From positions 310,001 through 374,000 of the forward strand of contig NW_025936571.1 in the NCBI RefSeq assembly GCF_000764305.2: a stretch of DNA of 64,000 nt, written 5' to 3'. Below, one piece after another: positions 11,901 through 24,700 of the stretch. The notes under the pieces were generated by a model that saw nothing but the letters and a program-made list of their open reading frames with translations, was not told the DNA's origin and made no database searches. This DNA is from Hyalella azteca (lineage: Eukaryota; Arthropoda; Malacostraca; Amphipoda; Hyalellidae). Numbering within the stretch: the stretch's first letter is position 1; each line of letters starts with the position of its first letter. The position numbers and the translations under genes are program-made.

Positions 11901-13463
11901 CTCAACTCCACTACTTATCGATTCTTATTTTTCTTTCCACTATATACATACTTAGCGATTCTTATGTTTCGTTACGCCCCTGCGGAATGTTTTATCACAT
12001 CAATTTGAGAGGACATTGAAGTTTCATTTGTTTTTCTTTTTAGGTTCGTTAGATCCATCTCGTATAATGTCCCATCTCGCCTTTGTTTTACTCAAAAATG
12101 CGACAACAAAATATTTTAAACCTCATTAACCCTTCGAGTTCTTGAGGTTTATCAGTGCAGTTTACTTTGATATCGATTCAAAACGTGTGAGGAAAATTTA
12201 TTCTTTTCTATTGGCAAAGATAAAAAGTTGAAATTAACTATCAGTGTCAGTGCTACCATTGCATCTCAATATTTTTACGGACACAAGTAATTTCATGCTT
12301 AGCGAAACCCTAGGATGAATAAAATATACAAATTAGTATTATAATATCATCTGAACTCATTTGGCTTCAAGTTTGCATCCCACATTTGTTATCTTAAATT
12401 CGTGATTTAAAATCAACTAGAACGAAAAAAAATCATTTAGAGATCTTTAAACTCATAAAATTTTTTCTTCAGAATTCTCGAGATGCCACCAAGCCTAGGA
12501 CGACGGCCAAGCCGATCTTGCCCGACATCCCTGACGAGGTCAAGTCCCAATTACCCCTGGGCATCGATGCCATCCTGGCCTCTGGTGAGTCTGGACTTAG
12601 TATATACAATGCTTTCAAGCTCTCTATTATTATGGCCAGCTATATCACTGTTAGAAAAACGGTGAAAAAACGGTCCCACTGGCGTTCTAGTGGCCGGTCG
12701 CCCCGTGAAAATAAACTGTTTCGCCGTTTTTATCAGGTGTTTTACGGATTTCTAGTGTTAAATTAGAATAAAAACGGCGACACGGTGTTTATTTTCACGT
12801 GCCGACCGACCACTGAAACGCCGGTATAATACCGTTAACGGTAATTTTTCTAACATTGTAAATGTTGGGAATGCCGGCTACATGTTGGGAATGTAAACGG
12901 CTAATTTAAATAAGGAATAACTCAAACCCAGAAGAAAATCTTCCAACTGAAATAATCGTATGAAAGATAAGAATTTTCTACTGCTTCATCATCGCCAATT
13001 ACTTCGGCTTGAATGTACTGTCAAACTTATCATCAGACAACGAGCTGGCTATCACCATGACGTTTAAATTTGCTTGACCATTTCCTTATAAATTCTACAT
13101 GTGCTTCAATAAATTGAAGTCTTATCTCCGATAAATTTATAAATCATTATTTAATTTGGCTAAGGACATTTTGAAAATGAGAAATTTTTGGGGGACCCAC
13201 TTGTAAGTCGATGTACTAATGTTGTCACCAAATTCAATGGGATTCTATACATTTTAAAATATAACCTCTTTAGTTTTTTAATTTAAGTTTTCCAATTTAA
13301 GAATGAAAATAATGTTTTCTTGTCAACAGGGGCATTCCAGCTGTCCGGCTGTAATATTTACGGCAGGGAGTACGTGGTCGGGGACAGCATCAGCGAACTG
13401 TCAGCTCCTTGCAAGGCGTGTCGGTGCACTCCAGTCGGCGTCCAGTGCCTCCCTATCTGTTAA
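1..13463 (+). CDS. Ser/Thr/Pro/Glu-rich protein with C-terminal VWC modules (3' part of gene)
   Basis: About 2,290 codons are visible in 12 spliced coding exons: 1-35, 1176-1256, 1790-2743, 3630-3737, 3970-4074, 4256-8496, 8740-8861, 9264-9287, 10271-10456, 10977-11743, 12473-12584 and 13330-13463. All junctions are GT-AG and phases match. The protein is mostly disordered: a basic/Gln-Glu N-terminal part, a giant acidic Ser/Thr-rich exon with a Pro/Arg-rich patch, then a ten-cysteine VWC module and a terminal half module. VWC domains are typical of extracellular matrix and BMP-binding proteins, and the overall plan recalls arthropod tenectin-type mucin-like matrix proteins; that assignment is inference. 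The start and any signal peptide lie left of the window. Candidate poly(A) signals AATAAA are at 14403 and 14877. Confidence 0.75.
45..211 (+). mobile_element. Palindromic dispersed element, copy 1
   Basis: Family plan: A-rich start AAATATAACTCAGTACT, 16-bp palindrome ACTCACTGCAGTGAGT, GAGCGCATTTTCTC, palindrome TCGTCGACGA, variable GACGGACA/GACA core, hairpin GCACAATAGTGC, and end GAGAAAATGCGCTAAAAA (inverse of the earlier GCGCATTTTCTC). This copy has all parts, with the TCGTCGACGA block mutated. Confidence 0.85.
1030..1141. repeat. Two-copy duplication
   Basis: GAATGAGCCCCAAAAATTAT plus CAATGTGTCAAA occurs twice, about 63 bp apart, in an intron of the VWC gene. Confidence 0.8.
1176..1256 (+). 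CDS. VWC protein, 27-codon exon
   Basis: Preceded by ATATCCAG and followed by GTGAGT. Phase 0 at both ends; reads ASNRQTAAERAQAYYARHG and on, ending GEQK. It links in frame to the exons on each side. Confidence 0.7.
1790..2743 (+). CDS. VWC protein, 318-codon low-complexity exon
   Basis: Acceptor CTGTAACAG, donor GTAAGA, phase 0/0. Begins EEEKPVTKRYKPR. Rich in Glu, Gln, Lys and Asp with RRQLQQQKQEAEE-like coiled-coil character at the start and near the end (ARKKILEKRQQT). No conserved domain recognised. Open reading continues 36 nt past the donor, which is incidental. Confidence 0.75.
3338..3513 (+). mobile_element. Palindromic dispersed element, copy 2
   Basis: All blocks present; end mutated to GAGAAAATTCGCTAAAA. 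Confidence 0.85.
3630..3737 (+). CDS. VWC protein, 36-codon exon
   Basis: Acceptor TTTTTCTAG, donor GTACAA, phase 0/0. Encodes a basic stretch with the internal echo FKRPTIKRPSIA. Confidence 0.65.
3970..4074 (+). CDS. VWC protein, 35-codon exon
   Basis: Acceptor TAAAAACAG, donor GTGAGT, phase 0/0. Reads TTKLTEEIEASVAPKI, ending FRFKSSGK. Confidence 0.65.
4256..8496 (+). CDS. VWC protein, giant 4.2-kb exon
   Basis: Acceptor TTTCTTTCAG. Encodes about 1,413 residues of acidic, Ser/Thr-rich, N-glycosylatable, presumably disordered sequence. A Pro/Arg-rich patch (PRRPRPPVFRPQ, RPDFRPPPPNRLRP) lies at about 6730-6930, and an acidic Tyr cluster (EYDSEGSSEYYDYGDYND), a possible tyrosine-sulfation site, at about 7806-7860. 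The open frame reaches a TGA at 8498, but the sequence there is TTTGCA/GTGAGTA, a strong donor. Splicing at 8496 (phase 2) joins in frame to 8740, so the TGA is probably intronic. Intron-retaining transcripts would end at this TGA without the VWC modules. Confidence 0.85.
8740..8861 (+). CDS. VWC protein, 122-nt exon
   Basis: Acceptor CTGTAACAG, donor GTTAGT; CA+A restores Gln and the exon ends in phase 1. A second acceptor, CATCTCCAG, at 8749-8757 keeps the same frame and would remove six codons (NNSISR). Confidence 0.6.
8894..8960. repeat. (ATT)n microsatellite
   Basis: About 20 ATT units in the intron after the exon ending at 8861. The poly-Tyr frame through it is not a gene. Confidence 0.95.
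9264..9287 (+). CDS. VWC protein, 24-nt microexon
   Basis: Acceptor TTCTTTTCCAG, donor GTAAGT; phase 1/1, adding AASIPGQH in frame between the neighbouring exons. Confidence 0.6.
10016..10175 (+). pseudogene. Truncated tandem copy of the VWC exon
   Basis: The intron tail and first half of the VWC exon (10180-10347) are duplicated just upstream. The copy keeps ATAAAGAGCTTTG and the GGQLLGEGIAVNFT segment but changes CWSGG to CRSGG and breaks off after GDPW, losing all later cysteines and any donor. It cannot encode a VWC fold. Confidence 0.7.
10271..10456 (+). CDS. VWC module exon
   Basis: Phase 1/1, 62 codons, one complete von Willebrand factor C module. Ten cysteines in VWC spacing: ELCWSGGQLL, then CQSCRCYFGQLIC, CQEVPSLC, and the closing GECCPLIVCG. 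Acceptor is the weak CATCATAAAG; donor GTGGGT. A truncated copy lies just upstream at 10088-10175. Confidence 0.8.
10457..12472. other. Introns around the linker exon
   Basis: The sequence between 10457-10976 and 11744-12472 is AT-rich with no coding signal or recognisable element. Confidence 0.5.
10977..11743 (+). CDS. VWC protein, Pro/Ser linker exon
   Basis: Acceptor GCCATTACAG, donor GTAAGT; phase 1 in, 0 out. Acidic start (SSYDDYPDHPTDYAEE), then Pro/Ser/Arg-rich linker. No conserved domain seen. Confidence 0.7.
12473..12584 (+). CDS. VWC protein, 112-nt exon
   Basis: Acceptor TTTTTTCTTCAG, donor GTGAGT; phase 0 in, 1 out. Reads NSRDATKPRTTAKPILPDI, ending GIDAILASG. Confidence 0.7.
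12650..12854. mobile_element. Foldback MITE-like element
   Basis: A 205-bp near-palindrome. Termini GTTAGAAAAA and TTTTTCTAAC are inverted, and the arms containing GTGAAAATAAAC and GTTTATTTTCAC pair around a loop of about 35 bp. It lies in an intron 65 bp past the donor at 12585. No coding capacity. Confidence 0.7.
13330..13463 (+). CDS. VWC protein, last exon with half VWC module
   Basis: Acceptor CTTGTCAACAG, phase 1. Reads GAFQLSGCNIYGREYVVG, then CKACRCTPVGVQC, ending LPIC and TAA at 13461-13463. The pattern fits the N-terminal subdomain of a VWC module (six cysteines); the second subdomain is absent. Confidence 0.75.
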
Positions 13464-15637
13464 AACCTCATTTAAAAACATGCTTCATTTTCCTTGCGTC
13501 TTGAAATAAGAAAATTAGGTTCATGAACCATAAACTTCATAAACCTAAATGTTATTTACCTCATGAGCTTGTTGCTGAAAACTTTATTGAATTAGCAATC
13601 AGATATCCATGTTGTGCGCAGGCCTGTTAAAAACAAAAAATGAAATTTGCCCCTTGTCTTCTCATGGGTGACTCTTCCTCCAAAGCCTTTGTTTATAAGT
13701 ATCAACCATGTTGCTATCGGTAAAATTTATGTAATATTTTTACAACAGTTCAAAGTTTTGAAATGTAATCTCATTTGTTGAATGTTAACGATGTGATATG
13801 ATGCAGTGCCTTAAATCTTGACAATACCAACGGTGTTGCACAATCTGTATCTGTTGACGGTACATTCGGTATTATCTTAGATCCATTATCTGATACCCCT
13901 TATCTTCATAGTGCAACAAGCGAGCCAGTTGGTTAGATTTTGTGGTTTCTAAACCAAAACGACTGAATATACATTTTTCTAAAAAATAATTATAAATCAG
14001 CACAATGTTTGTCACGCTCTCCAAAATTCAGTAGCTTTTGAGTGCTCTTAACTTATTTCTAAGAAATGTGGAATGTATCCCAATAGTGTTCTATGTAAAT
14101 AATTTAAACGTATATTTAAGTCTTTAAAATTAAGTTTGTGCATAAATAGGTGATACGGGAAATCAAGAATCACCTGTATGCGCAAGGGCATTAATATGTA
14201 AATAGATACATCAATATTTTCTTCTTTATTGGCTGTTTTTAATGGTCTATGTAAATTTCCATTTCACATCAGACCGTCAATTATTTCAGTTACTGCACTT
14301 TAATAGTATGTAATAAAAGTCAACTTTGTGTAATTAAGCATTGGCTTAATTTGTAATCTTATTTGGTCCATTTTCATACGTTGAAATTTTTTCAGACGTT
14401 GAAATAAATAAAGTCTCATCAGTACAGACGCTTACTTTACATAAATTGTAATGAAAATAATGTTAAAACTTTTTTTTAAATTCATCTTTGTCTAATGAGT
14501 AGACCCCACAGGTTTTGGAGCATGTATTTCAAGGATAAATTTCTATAACATTTCAAAGCTTCAAATTAATATATTATACTTAGCACTTCCAGGCCACTTC
14601 AAGGCAGTTCAAACTTTCAAATTTTATTGAAAATTATTCAAGAATCTTGGAACTTATAACAAGAATATTTCTTAAACATTTATATTATTATTGATTTTGT
14701 GATGAGCTTACAAATCGTCATGTTATTCATTAAATGTTTCAAAGCTTCATGGAAAGATTTTAGTTTAACATATTGATTTGATAACTCTGCGGATTTGGAA
14801 AAAGTATATATCGTTCAGAAAATGCTTAGAATTTAAGAAAATTCTACATTTCCCTCGTACATTTATGTGTTCAACAAATAAAAGTGTTACCCAGTCCGTC
14901 CATGAACCCATATACCTATAATACGATAAGTTAACTTTAAGTTTTATTCAAATAAGAACGATAATGGAAACAATGCATCAAATGTTTGTGCATGTATCTT
15001 TGTATTTCAGTGATCAATAGTAAAATTTATCATTAAAATAATTGTGGTTTAATCATTTAAGTCCAACAGTTGAATTAGTTATGAGAGAGGCTATGCTCCG
15101 GCTGAAGCACAAGTAAATAAATAAACATATTGCTAGTTATCCGTACTATTTTAAAACGCCGAATTAACAACATTGGCGATCTCCGAATTAAATATTATCA
15201 TACACGGAGCCGCAGACACATATTTTAGTACATTGGAGTTTATCTCGATAATTCTGAAATCTCTAAAAATCAAATTTAGTATTGGATTTATTGTCAGAAT
15301 GTTGAAAATGGCCTTCACTTAATTAAATGTTAAACGTCGTCCATTTCATAGTTAATTTGTTGGCAGTTTTTATATTATTTTTAAATGATCACTCATATTT
15401 TCAATCACAAACAATATGGAATGCAAAGCAATAGGACTAAGAGCTTTCCAAAATATAAAAATCTGAATTTATCGGCGATAAAAATGAAAACCTTTGAATT
15501 TCAAAGCATAGAAGAACATATTTATGTAAGTTATGTGAGAAACTAAATTAATGCAATGTATGATTTCTAGTGCACCAAAACTGCTGTATTTATATCTTAG
15601 TCCAGCCATCAAAGCCATTCAGCCAGCACGGCAATGG
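13464..15637. other. Convergent intergenic region
   Basis: Lies between the 3' ends of the VWC gene and the CRAL-TRIO gene. AT-rich. Candidate poly(A) signals are AATAAA at 14403 and 14877 for the plus gene and TTTATT at 15287 for the minus gene. No ORF, RNA gene or repeat family recognised. Confidence 0.5.
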
Positions 15638-15789
15638 CTAGTCGACGTTGAGTTGGCGGAAGGATCCCTCAATGCCGAACAGGTCGGATGAAGTTTTGGG
15701 CTTGCCAGGCCTCTTGCTTTCATCCACCTTGTACTGTTCGTCCTCCTTCAGCCACTGCTTGCGTGCCTCGACTCTCTTCAGCCAGTGAC
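15638..15789 (-). CDS. CRAL-TRIO gene exon 6 (stop)
   Basis: Acceptor TTCTACAG. Completes Arg, then HWLKRVEARKQWLKEDEQYK and a tail SSDLFGIEGSFRQLNVD typical of arthropod family members, ending TAG at 15638-15640. Confidence 0.88.
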
Positions 15790-18700
15790 CTGTAGAAGAA
15801 CGTTATATTATCTTTATTTCATGCATGAATTTTTATCCTATCTGAAGTATCGATAGTCTGCAGCATCGACACAATAAAACAAATCGACAGTTACAAATTA
15901 TCTGCAGTTGATATAAAAAATATAGTACTAATAACTGTTATTAGGGGATATATTTTTATATATTAGGGGATATACTTGTTATTAGGGGAGATCAAAAAAA
16001 TATAACTCAGTACTCACTGCAGCGAGTGACAGAGAGCGCATTTTCTCGTCGACGAAAACTTGAAGTCATGGACGGACAGACGGACAGACAGACAGACGGA
16101 CGGACATGAATAGCACAATAGCGTCTTTTTTTCCATTAATGCGTTAAAAAGAAGAATTTGAAATTGTGAAATAGAAGCGCCTTGACTACAGTCTCTGAGC
16201 GCCACCCTTTGACATCCTATACCAAATTGAGCTCTTCATATAACATTCTAAAGATATTTTATTCGTATTCATTCATGTGTCTCATGTGAGAACCAAAAGA
16301 CCAAGCTTTGAGCATACAGTGTACTTCGCATCAAAACGCTGCCACTAGGTAATTACGTCATCTTCTCAAGGCCGTTAATACCGTTCATTTGAGAAATTTT
16401 TCACCTTGTATTCAATAAAAAAATATAACTCAGTACTCAGTACTCACTGCAGTGAGTGACAGAGAGCGCATTTTCTCGTCGACGAAAACTTGAGTTCACG
16501 GACGAAAAGACGGACAGATAGACAGACAGACGGACATGGCGAGCACAATAGTGCATTTTTTCCATAAATGAGAAAATGAGCTAAAAAGAAAACAGGTGAC
16601 ACTGACCGCTTCTTTTGAAGTTGGGAACCTTTTCCAAACCCGCGATTAGTCCAAACTTCACGAGTTGGTTCAGCAAAATAGGTTTTTTATAGTGGACATC
16701 TTTTCACTACAATGCAATGATATTTTCCACGATATGTTCTGAATAAGACAATAATAGCGCACAATACTTACGAGTTATGTCCTCTACGGTGCCGTTGGTC
16801 CCGCCGTATTCTTTAGGCAGCAGCGAAGGCGGGATATGCTTGTGCAAGCTACTCAGATCGCTGCCGTGGATGTGAATCTGTATGTAAAAATTATATTTAT
16901 TGAAACAATAAAGCCGTTCGGCCATCAGCAATAACAAAAAATATGAATTTACGGCAACAAAACTTTTCAAGACGTGCAACGACAACCACGTGTAGAGATC
17001 TTAAAGTAAAAATTAATGTTTTGAAATTTGCAAAACGAGTGAAGATTATGTCGGATATTTGTGTTGTGAAACGTCCCGAACAAGAAAAAATATAAATTAA
17101 ATTTAATGAGGATCCGTAAAAACAGAAGTGCACTGGCTGCTGCAAAAACAATGTTGAACCAAACCAACTTATTTCCCTTTAGCAAATAAATTTGCGGAGG
17201 TAAAAAAAATATACTGGCAACTGTATCAACAATCGAAAAAATATGATCTAAAATCAGAAAATAATACAACGGGATGAACAACTAAACAAATGAAGGTAGC
17301 GGATGCCATTAGGAAAAAATTTGGAGCCCCAAACAATACAGCTTCTGACACTAAAAAAATTCTGAAGATATGCAGCCCGAAAATGTACTAAGGCTTGCAG
17401 GCAAGATATGTAAAGTGGTATTTAAAAAATCGTTTCATGAAATAATTCATACATTTTTTATGCGTCTATGAGTTTTCATTTGCATTTCTGTTACTCGGTA
17501 CGTGGGAGAAAAATACATCCGCCAAACAATGTGAATTGAATAAATAATTACCACGTTTTTCTTAGCTCGCTTTCGTGTCTGTGATGATCAAATCTTGCAA
17601 TACTTAATTTCAATTTTGAATTCAACCACTATTTCTAATTATATCAGCAATACACTTATCAAATGTTCAATGAACCATCATATTCATCATATCAAGTAAT
17701 CACCAAACAATTAAATACATATGCGCCCCACATTTTTCGTTTTAGATGTTGTAAAATATTTTAACTGAAATACAAAAGACCAAGAGAATGAAAGCAAACA
17801 GAGATCAGTAGCTGCCGAAAAATTATTTTCTACTTATGAGTCCACATGAAAAACGTGGTCTTTAAAAATTTTTTTTATACATTTTATTAGATGTAATTCT
17901 CAATATCTTGTGCGTAAAGAAGTTACCGTCCGAAATATTTTTTGTCGTCTTTATTTGTAAGTTTTATCGATGTTTTCAGGTGGAAAAAAAATATTTGTTC
18001 TAAAAACATTCCTTCTCTTAAAAAAACTTATAAAACTAATGGATCAAACAAAGGAATCGACCTCCTAATTTCAACCGCAGGCGGAGAAATTAATGAACCT
18101 ATATTCGAGAGTATCACCCGCTCCTTCCTATTCTCCTTCACGAAAGACGTACCTCCTATAACACAGTGACATATCCCTTTCTCTATTTTATCATTCATGA
18201 AGGAATTCATAAGTTCCTAAATTTTTGCATCTTCTCCTTCATGAAAGACATCATATTTTACACAGTCTTACCCTCTTCTTCCTCTTCTCCTTCATGAAAG
18301 ACTTCCTATAATGTAACGACTCGCTCGCCCTCTTCTCCATCTTCTCCTTGATGAAAGACTTCCTATACTATAGCATTGACTCACCCTCTTCTCCATCTTC
18401 TCCTTACCTCTTCTTCATCTTCTCCTTCATGAAAGACTTCCTATACTATAGCAATGACTCACCCTCTTCTTCATCTTCCCCTTCGTGAAAGACTTCCTAT
18501 ATTGCAATGACTCACCCTCTGCTTCATCTTCTCCTTCATGAAAGACTTCCTATACTATAGCAATGACTCACCCTCTGCTTCATCTTCTCCTTCATGAAAG
18601 AATTCCTATACTATAGCAATGACTCACCCTCTTCTTCATCTTCTCCTTCATGAAAGACTTGAAGATGTTGAACACGGTGTCGAATGCTGCAGGAGTGTTG

Positions 18701-21700
18701 ATGTAGTGCAGGGCCTTCGGACGCATCGGGTAGCCATCCTACGGAAAACAGCCAAAATTTTGCAATATATTACAAAACAAAATATTAAATTCAGCCAGTA
18801 TTTTACAATATTTTATAGTGCACAATATTACAATACAATATTACAATTTGTTTTACAACATTTTACAATTCACAATATAGCAATTAAGCCTGTTTTTTAC
18901 AATATTTTATAATACACAATATAACAATACAAATTTATAGACACAGTTCTAAAAATTAAGTGCTCCATGTTACTTCATTTTTAAATAATGCAACTTTTCG
19001 AACGAAATGTCACCATTTTTTGTGAAACTACTCTAATTTTGAAGTGGTAAAATTAACTTCATTATGACATGCAAACAATTTTAAAATGGCGATCATTACA
19101 ATGAAATTATTCAAATAATATTATGATTTATTTTTCAATATCTATCAATTAGGAATTAATATATCAAAATTATATTAGAGATCAACTTATGTATACTTAA
19201 ATTTAATCATATAATAGAGAGCTTTCTATTCGCTCATTAATTTTTTCCTATTTTGTACCACATAGCGCATTGAAAGCAGATATTCTGAGCTGCAGATACT
19301 CGTGGCCATTTTAGCCAAGTTTTAAAGTCTATAAAATTCATTTCACTTAATCTCATGCTCGCTAAAGACCCTAAACTGGATTATAAAATTGAGCTTAAGA
19401 TCTAAAACGAATTAAAAGAAGTGCTGAACAAAAACTTTATCATATTTGTGATCCGAGAACCAGCATCTGCATTACCGCTTTTCTATATAGACTATTTCAG
19501 AATTCTACCTATGCACTATATAGAGCCTAGCACCAACATAGGCACTAGCTTCTGAAGACTTGAAACTGCTTTACTATACGCACGAGCGACAAGGCTCGGC
19601 ATTCTCACCAAATCTGAACGCGCACATCATTGCTAACGCAAAATAATAATTATTTCACGGTATGCAAGTGGTGATTAACAATATGAAAGCCTCCAATGTT
19701 TGTCAAATTAGAGATGAACTTCATCCATTATTGAAATAATTAACCATCATATGCGAGTGAAGTAGCATGAAGTTGTCATGTGAAGAACAACATGTTTGCG
19801 AGAGATGTAAATATTCATCTCTAAAAAATAAGATACGAGCTGAGACAATTATTAAAATAAAAAAATACGAGCTCAAATAAGATAAGAGATCAGACAATTC
19901 ATTCAGTATAAGGAAAATAAACACAAAACTGTCTCAAAAATTACGTGGCAAAATACCGCCAGATTAAAATTTGTAAAAACGTTACCTGGATAATGGTGGA
20001 CATTTTCTTAATAATGGGCGCGGTCATCTGCGCGACATGCGCGAAAGTGAGCCCTTGTACGTCAATGACCATATTGACCACGACCACCGAGACCAAGTCA
20101 TCCTCCTCGAGCAGCACGTCTAATACGGTATACATGCACCGCGTCATGTCCCCCACGGACGAGTTACTGGGATCACGGAGACCCGGCCGACCGATCATGA
20201 TCCGGGCCCCGTTCGGGGCCAAAGTCCCGGGCAAGGTAGGCACCAAAACCCTGATTGTCCCATGTTTGGTTTAAATTAAACCCTACGATTTTCCTACGCA
20301 GTCAATTCTCATCCTTCCATTGCGTTCTTTCGCATCATTTCAGAATCATACATTCGTTATTCATCGAAGTGGCTTACAATCTTTTGCTTCAAAATTGGTT
20401 CATAGAATCTGATTTGCATTAGATTTCGGTTAATTACCTTGAGAAGTATTACTCTAATTTTCATCTGATACTCGTATTCTCATAATTATGTTGTTTTTCA
20501 ACATTTTTTAAATACTGGCGAGTTTTTTCGTGAATCAAAGTAAAACTTCAACAATAGTGTTAGAGGAAAGCGTTGCTATACATAACTAATCGGAGCTCTG
20601 TTAATGATTCTCAATAATTTTTTTGAAAATTCTATGCATACTCACAATAAATTATAAATCTTAAAATTTAATGAAAACTGAGCTTTTTCGACACCGTTTA
20701 AATCTTCCGTTCCAAAATAAATGAGGAAAATTAATCTTGGAGAATTTTAAAATAAACGCATAAAATAATTTTTAAAATGCTAACAAGAAAATGATTGCGG
20801 ATGGAATAACAGCTCAACAAGAAACTCAAAAAAAACGGAAAGATGAGATTAAACAAGAGAAAATGATCAATTTATAGAGTAATGCCAAAGAAGACGTACT
20901 GAAACTGGAAATCTAAAGTAAACTGTACTCTCCAAATTACCTCCATAAAAACCGATTTTCTAAAACAATTCAACACCTTGAATGACATTTTACCTGATAT
21001 TTAGTTGCCTAATGTGAAATTATTGCGATACATTGCGGAAGCTCATCTCTGAACTTACAAGTGCACCACAAACCCTTCAGCAACTTGTGAAGTATATTAG
21101 AAAAAATATAACTCAGTACTCACTGCAGTGAGTGACAGAGAGCGCATTTTCTCGTCGACGAAAACGTGAAGTCACGGACGGACAGACGGACGGGCAGACG
21201 GACATGGCGAGCACAATAGTGCATATTTTCCATAAATGAGAAAATGCACTAAAAATGATTATCCCAAAATTACGCTATTCAGAAAGATTCCATTTCTTAA
21301 CTGAAAATGCGACTTAAATTGAGTTCACTCATTAATCCAAGCCGAAACTCAAAGAATGAAGTCAGCAAACGGAATTCAGCAAATATTAAAGTAAATAATA
21401 CAATAAATTAGACAAATTAGACAAATTCTCGACTTTCATTGAGCTCGTTCGTGCCATCGTTTCTTGTAAATGTTTCAGCGTCGAAATAGTTTCAAAATCA
21501 AAATCGGTTGGCCATCTACTTATGGCAGAGAGAATTTCATTCAGGAACGTACTGCGAATGAATCATTACAGATCGGTACGAAGTGGCATCTCTATCGGCG
21601 TGTTCTCCGCTCCTAAACAGCCGGCGCCCGAGGCAGGAATAATGAGCGTCACGCGCTTGTCGCACTTTTTTCCATAGTTGACGCTTAAATGAATGAGAAC

Positions 21701-24700
21701 GACACACACACTCTACTAAAGGAACAAGTATTTTAACAAACAAATTGCCATTCTCCCATGCTTTATTTCTATATTAAAGAAGGTCTTGCATATCTAAAAA
21801 AACTATATAAAAACAAACTGGTCAATAATGTTTCCAAGAGAACGGAAATGTTCATCAAATTTCAAGCGCTGTCACCATGCACTTTCGTTCCGAATATTAT
21901 TAAAGAATGCCATATATAATTGGTCGAATTACCACACACGTGCAACGCAGCCTCTAATATATTTCCAGAATTCTTGGGGACTACTGAGTAGGAAGGTTTT
22001 ACTATGGCGAGCAGTAAAGCAAAAAGTAATATGGTGAGCAGTGAAGCTAAGAACCTGGGCTCACCCTGTCCCTTCTGATGATACTACCAAGTGACTGCGG
22101 ACTGAACGGTAGACAACTCAAACGAACGGTTAACTGCTGAGAGTATCGCTTGTGTTTTGCGAGCAAGCAGCTATTGAGTCATTTCCAGCTTATTTTTTTA
22201 AGAGTGCACAGCTAAATATATGGCCCCCGTGACGACCATAACAACTAATGAGCAAGAGCAGGAGGCGTTTTTGGGCATATTTATCATGCGGATGACAGAC
22301 CTTCAAGATCGCAGTCCTCGTCCTTTCTCTGAGGCTGCAAAACGCCAATTTTTTTGTCGCTGTTCTGATGTTCGAGGCTCGGTCGTCTCAGAACGACGGT
22401 GTCATAAATTTGTTAAATGTTTCGTTAGAATTCGTTTTAAGCAAGCATATCAATTAATCTACATTAATACCCAGTTTGGAATTCTCGATGCGACCTAAGG
22501 CTGTCCTGCGCATGCTTACTCATTGGAACGTCGATTTCAGCCGCAAGTGCCATAGTAAAATAACATAACCCAGGAGTCTCATAAACCTCGCCATGCACGT
22601 AATATATCGTCAACGTTACCAGCAGGGTTAATTAACGGCGTTAATTTTTAAAATTACCCTCGCAGCGTAGTGATGTAACTCTCGGAAAAGGCAAAATCAA
22701 CGGAAAGAAGTTGGCACTCCAGTTACGAGGATTATTGACAATTAACATATACTGGTGATGAGACACCCCACACTAGTTCAAATTTCATGTTTAAAACATA
22801 GAAATTAAAAGTATCAAGCAGAAATTTCGGTACTGCGATTCCACTGCTCTATTTGTACCTGCATGAAAATGGCTGCCTTCATGGCGATAGTTGGTGTAAA
22901 AGCTGCCATGTGCGCTAACGTAGACCCTGCAGAGTCGTTGACTAAGACAATGCCTTTGATCGTCACTGACTCGTCTTCATATTCAAGTACATCGACGACT
23001 GTGGTGGCAAGACGCATGATATCGCTCATTGGGAAGCGATGCGGGTCAAATATTCCGAACCTTCCTAAAAGGATGGTCACGCCATCAGCAGTCTTCTGGG
23101 GCAGAGGCACGAATACGCTGCGGAGAAACGACCCTATTATGTCACCCTCCTTATTCAGTTGGTTATAACTCAGTATAAATGAAGCCTCACTATTTCATAA
23201 ATAGAACCAACCTACTAAAGAACAAAACAATCGCTAAAAGCAATATCAAAGGGAAAAGATGCTCCCATAATCCAAAATCGAATGGTTATTAAGAGGAAAA
23301 AAACGCAAAAAACGCTAACACCATGAAAAGCCGGAGACAGATAAAGAAGGGACCACAATAAAAGTGCACTCCAGTTTCCTCGAATGTCCCTAAATTTCTT
23401 CTACTTTATTGTTGTGGCGTTAATAAAGCCTTCAAGTTCTGAATAAAATCAGCACTAAGCAATCATTGAAACGAGGACCGTAACAAAGAGGAGAGTAAAA
23501 AAGAACAAAAAGAAATTGAAGAAATTAGTTGGGCAGAATTGGTTGTAAATGTAAAGGCATAGATTGAGAAGTTAAACTGCATACAAAATCCTTGATTTCT
23601 TCCGGGCAATCTCATTCTTCCTCATTCTACCCAAAAATGTTGACGGTTTTTTTAATGTAATCTAGCTATATGTATCTACAGTATATTCAAAGTTCATACT
23701 AGACAGGCAACGACAATTTCGTAGCGCAAATCAATTTTGCACTATTATTATTATTCATTGAACTACTATTATATTTTACTAAATTCGTATAAAACAAATA
23801 ATTTACGACAATCTTATACGGATTATCATTTGTACAAATTTTTGGGCAAATCATTTGCCCAAGTGACGACCGTTCAAAATTCTACAATGAACTTTGACAA
23901 TGAAACATCAGGATTAAATTGCAAGTCTAGCCCTGCAAATGAAGCCTCTTTCATCTACTTATTTCCTCGAACCTCTTTCAATTGAGCCTTATGATGCTAG
24001 GTCAATAACGACCCAAAGAAAAAAGTCTAATCAGGCACCATCGGATCAGGCAAAAAACTAAATGACAGACACATGGTTGTGCTCGTTTCTAAACTATCCT
24101 TATGAGGCCAGCAACCGGCATGACGTCATGCCTAGGTTACAAAACGTTATGCCGTTATTGCATGGTGTTATACTCAGGTGGCATGACGTACGGCATTAGC
24201 TACATAACGTTTTGCATTGCATTTATGTCATGGTTGCATGACGTTATGTCCTGGTTAAATGTCATTATGCTTTGGTTGTAACGTTATGCTTTGGTTGCAT
24301 TGCAATATGACTAGGTTACATGACGTTAGCCATGCCCTGAGGACATGACGTAATGCCTTGGCTCAATTACTTTATGCTGTGGTTGCATGCCGTTATGCCG
24401 TGATTGTACAACAACGGGGCTTAAACCCCATCATTAACTTCATTTCGAACCTCTTTTTTTCAGCCACACATAGAAGCGAACGCTTGTGTTCTCATAATAA
24501 TATTAGCCCCGTTATATCGTGATCTTCGTATCAAGCGATATTTTTTTACAGACATTGAATGATGTTAATAAAAATGAGATGATCATGTCAAAAATTAGTG
24601 GTCGTTTTTTAGGAAGCGCAACTCAGCGCTTCCTAGGCCTCTCCTTGACCGATGCAAATATAAATAATGTATCCACAATCTCAATGTGTATAAGGAATTA

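Noticed and set aside
18170..18660. CRISPR-like regularly spaced repeats
   Set aside because: Units are contiguous, decay with distance, copy a neighbouring exon edge, and the genome is eukaryotic.
22220..22498. 92-codon plus-strand frame
   Set aside because: Intronic, opposite strand to the host gene, no motif or repeat match I can name.
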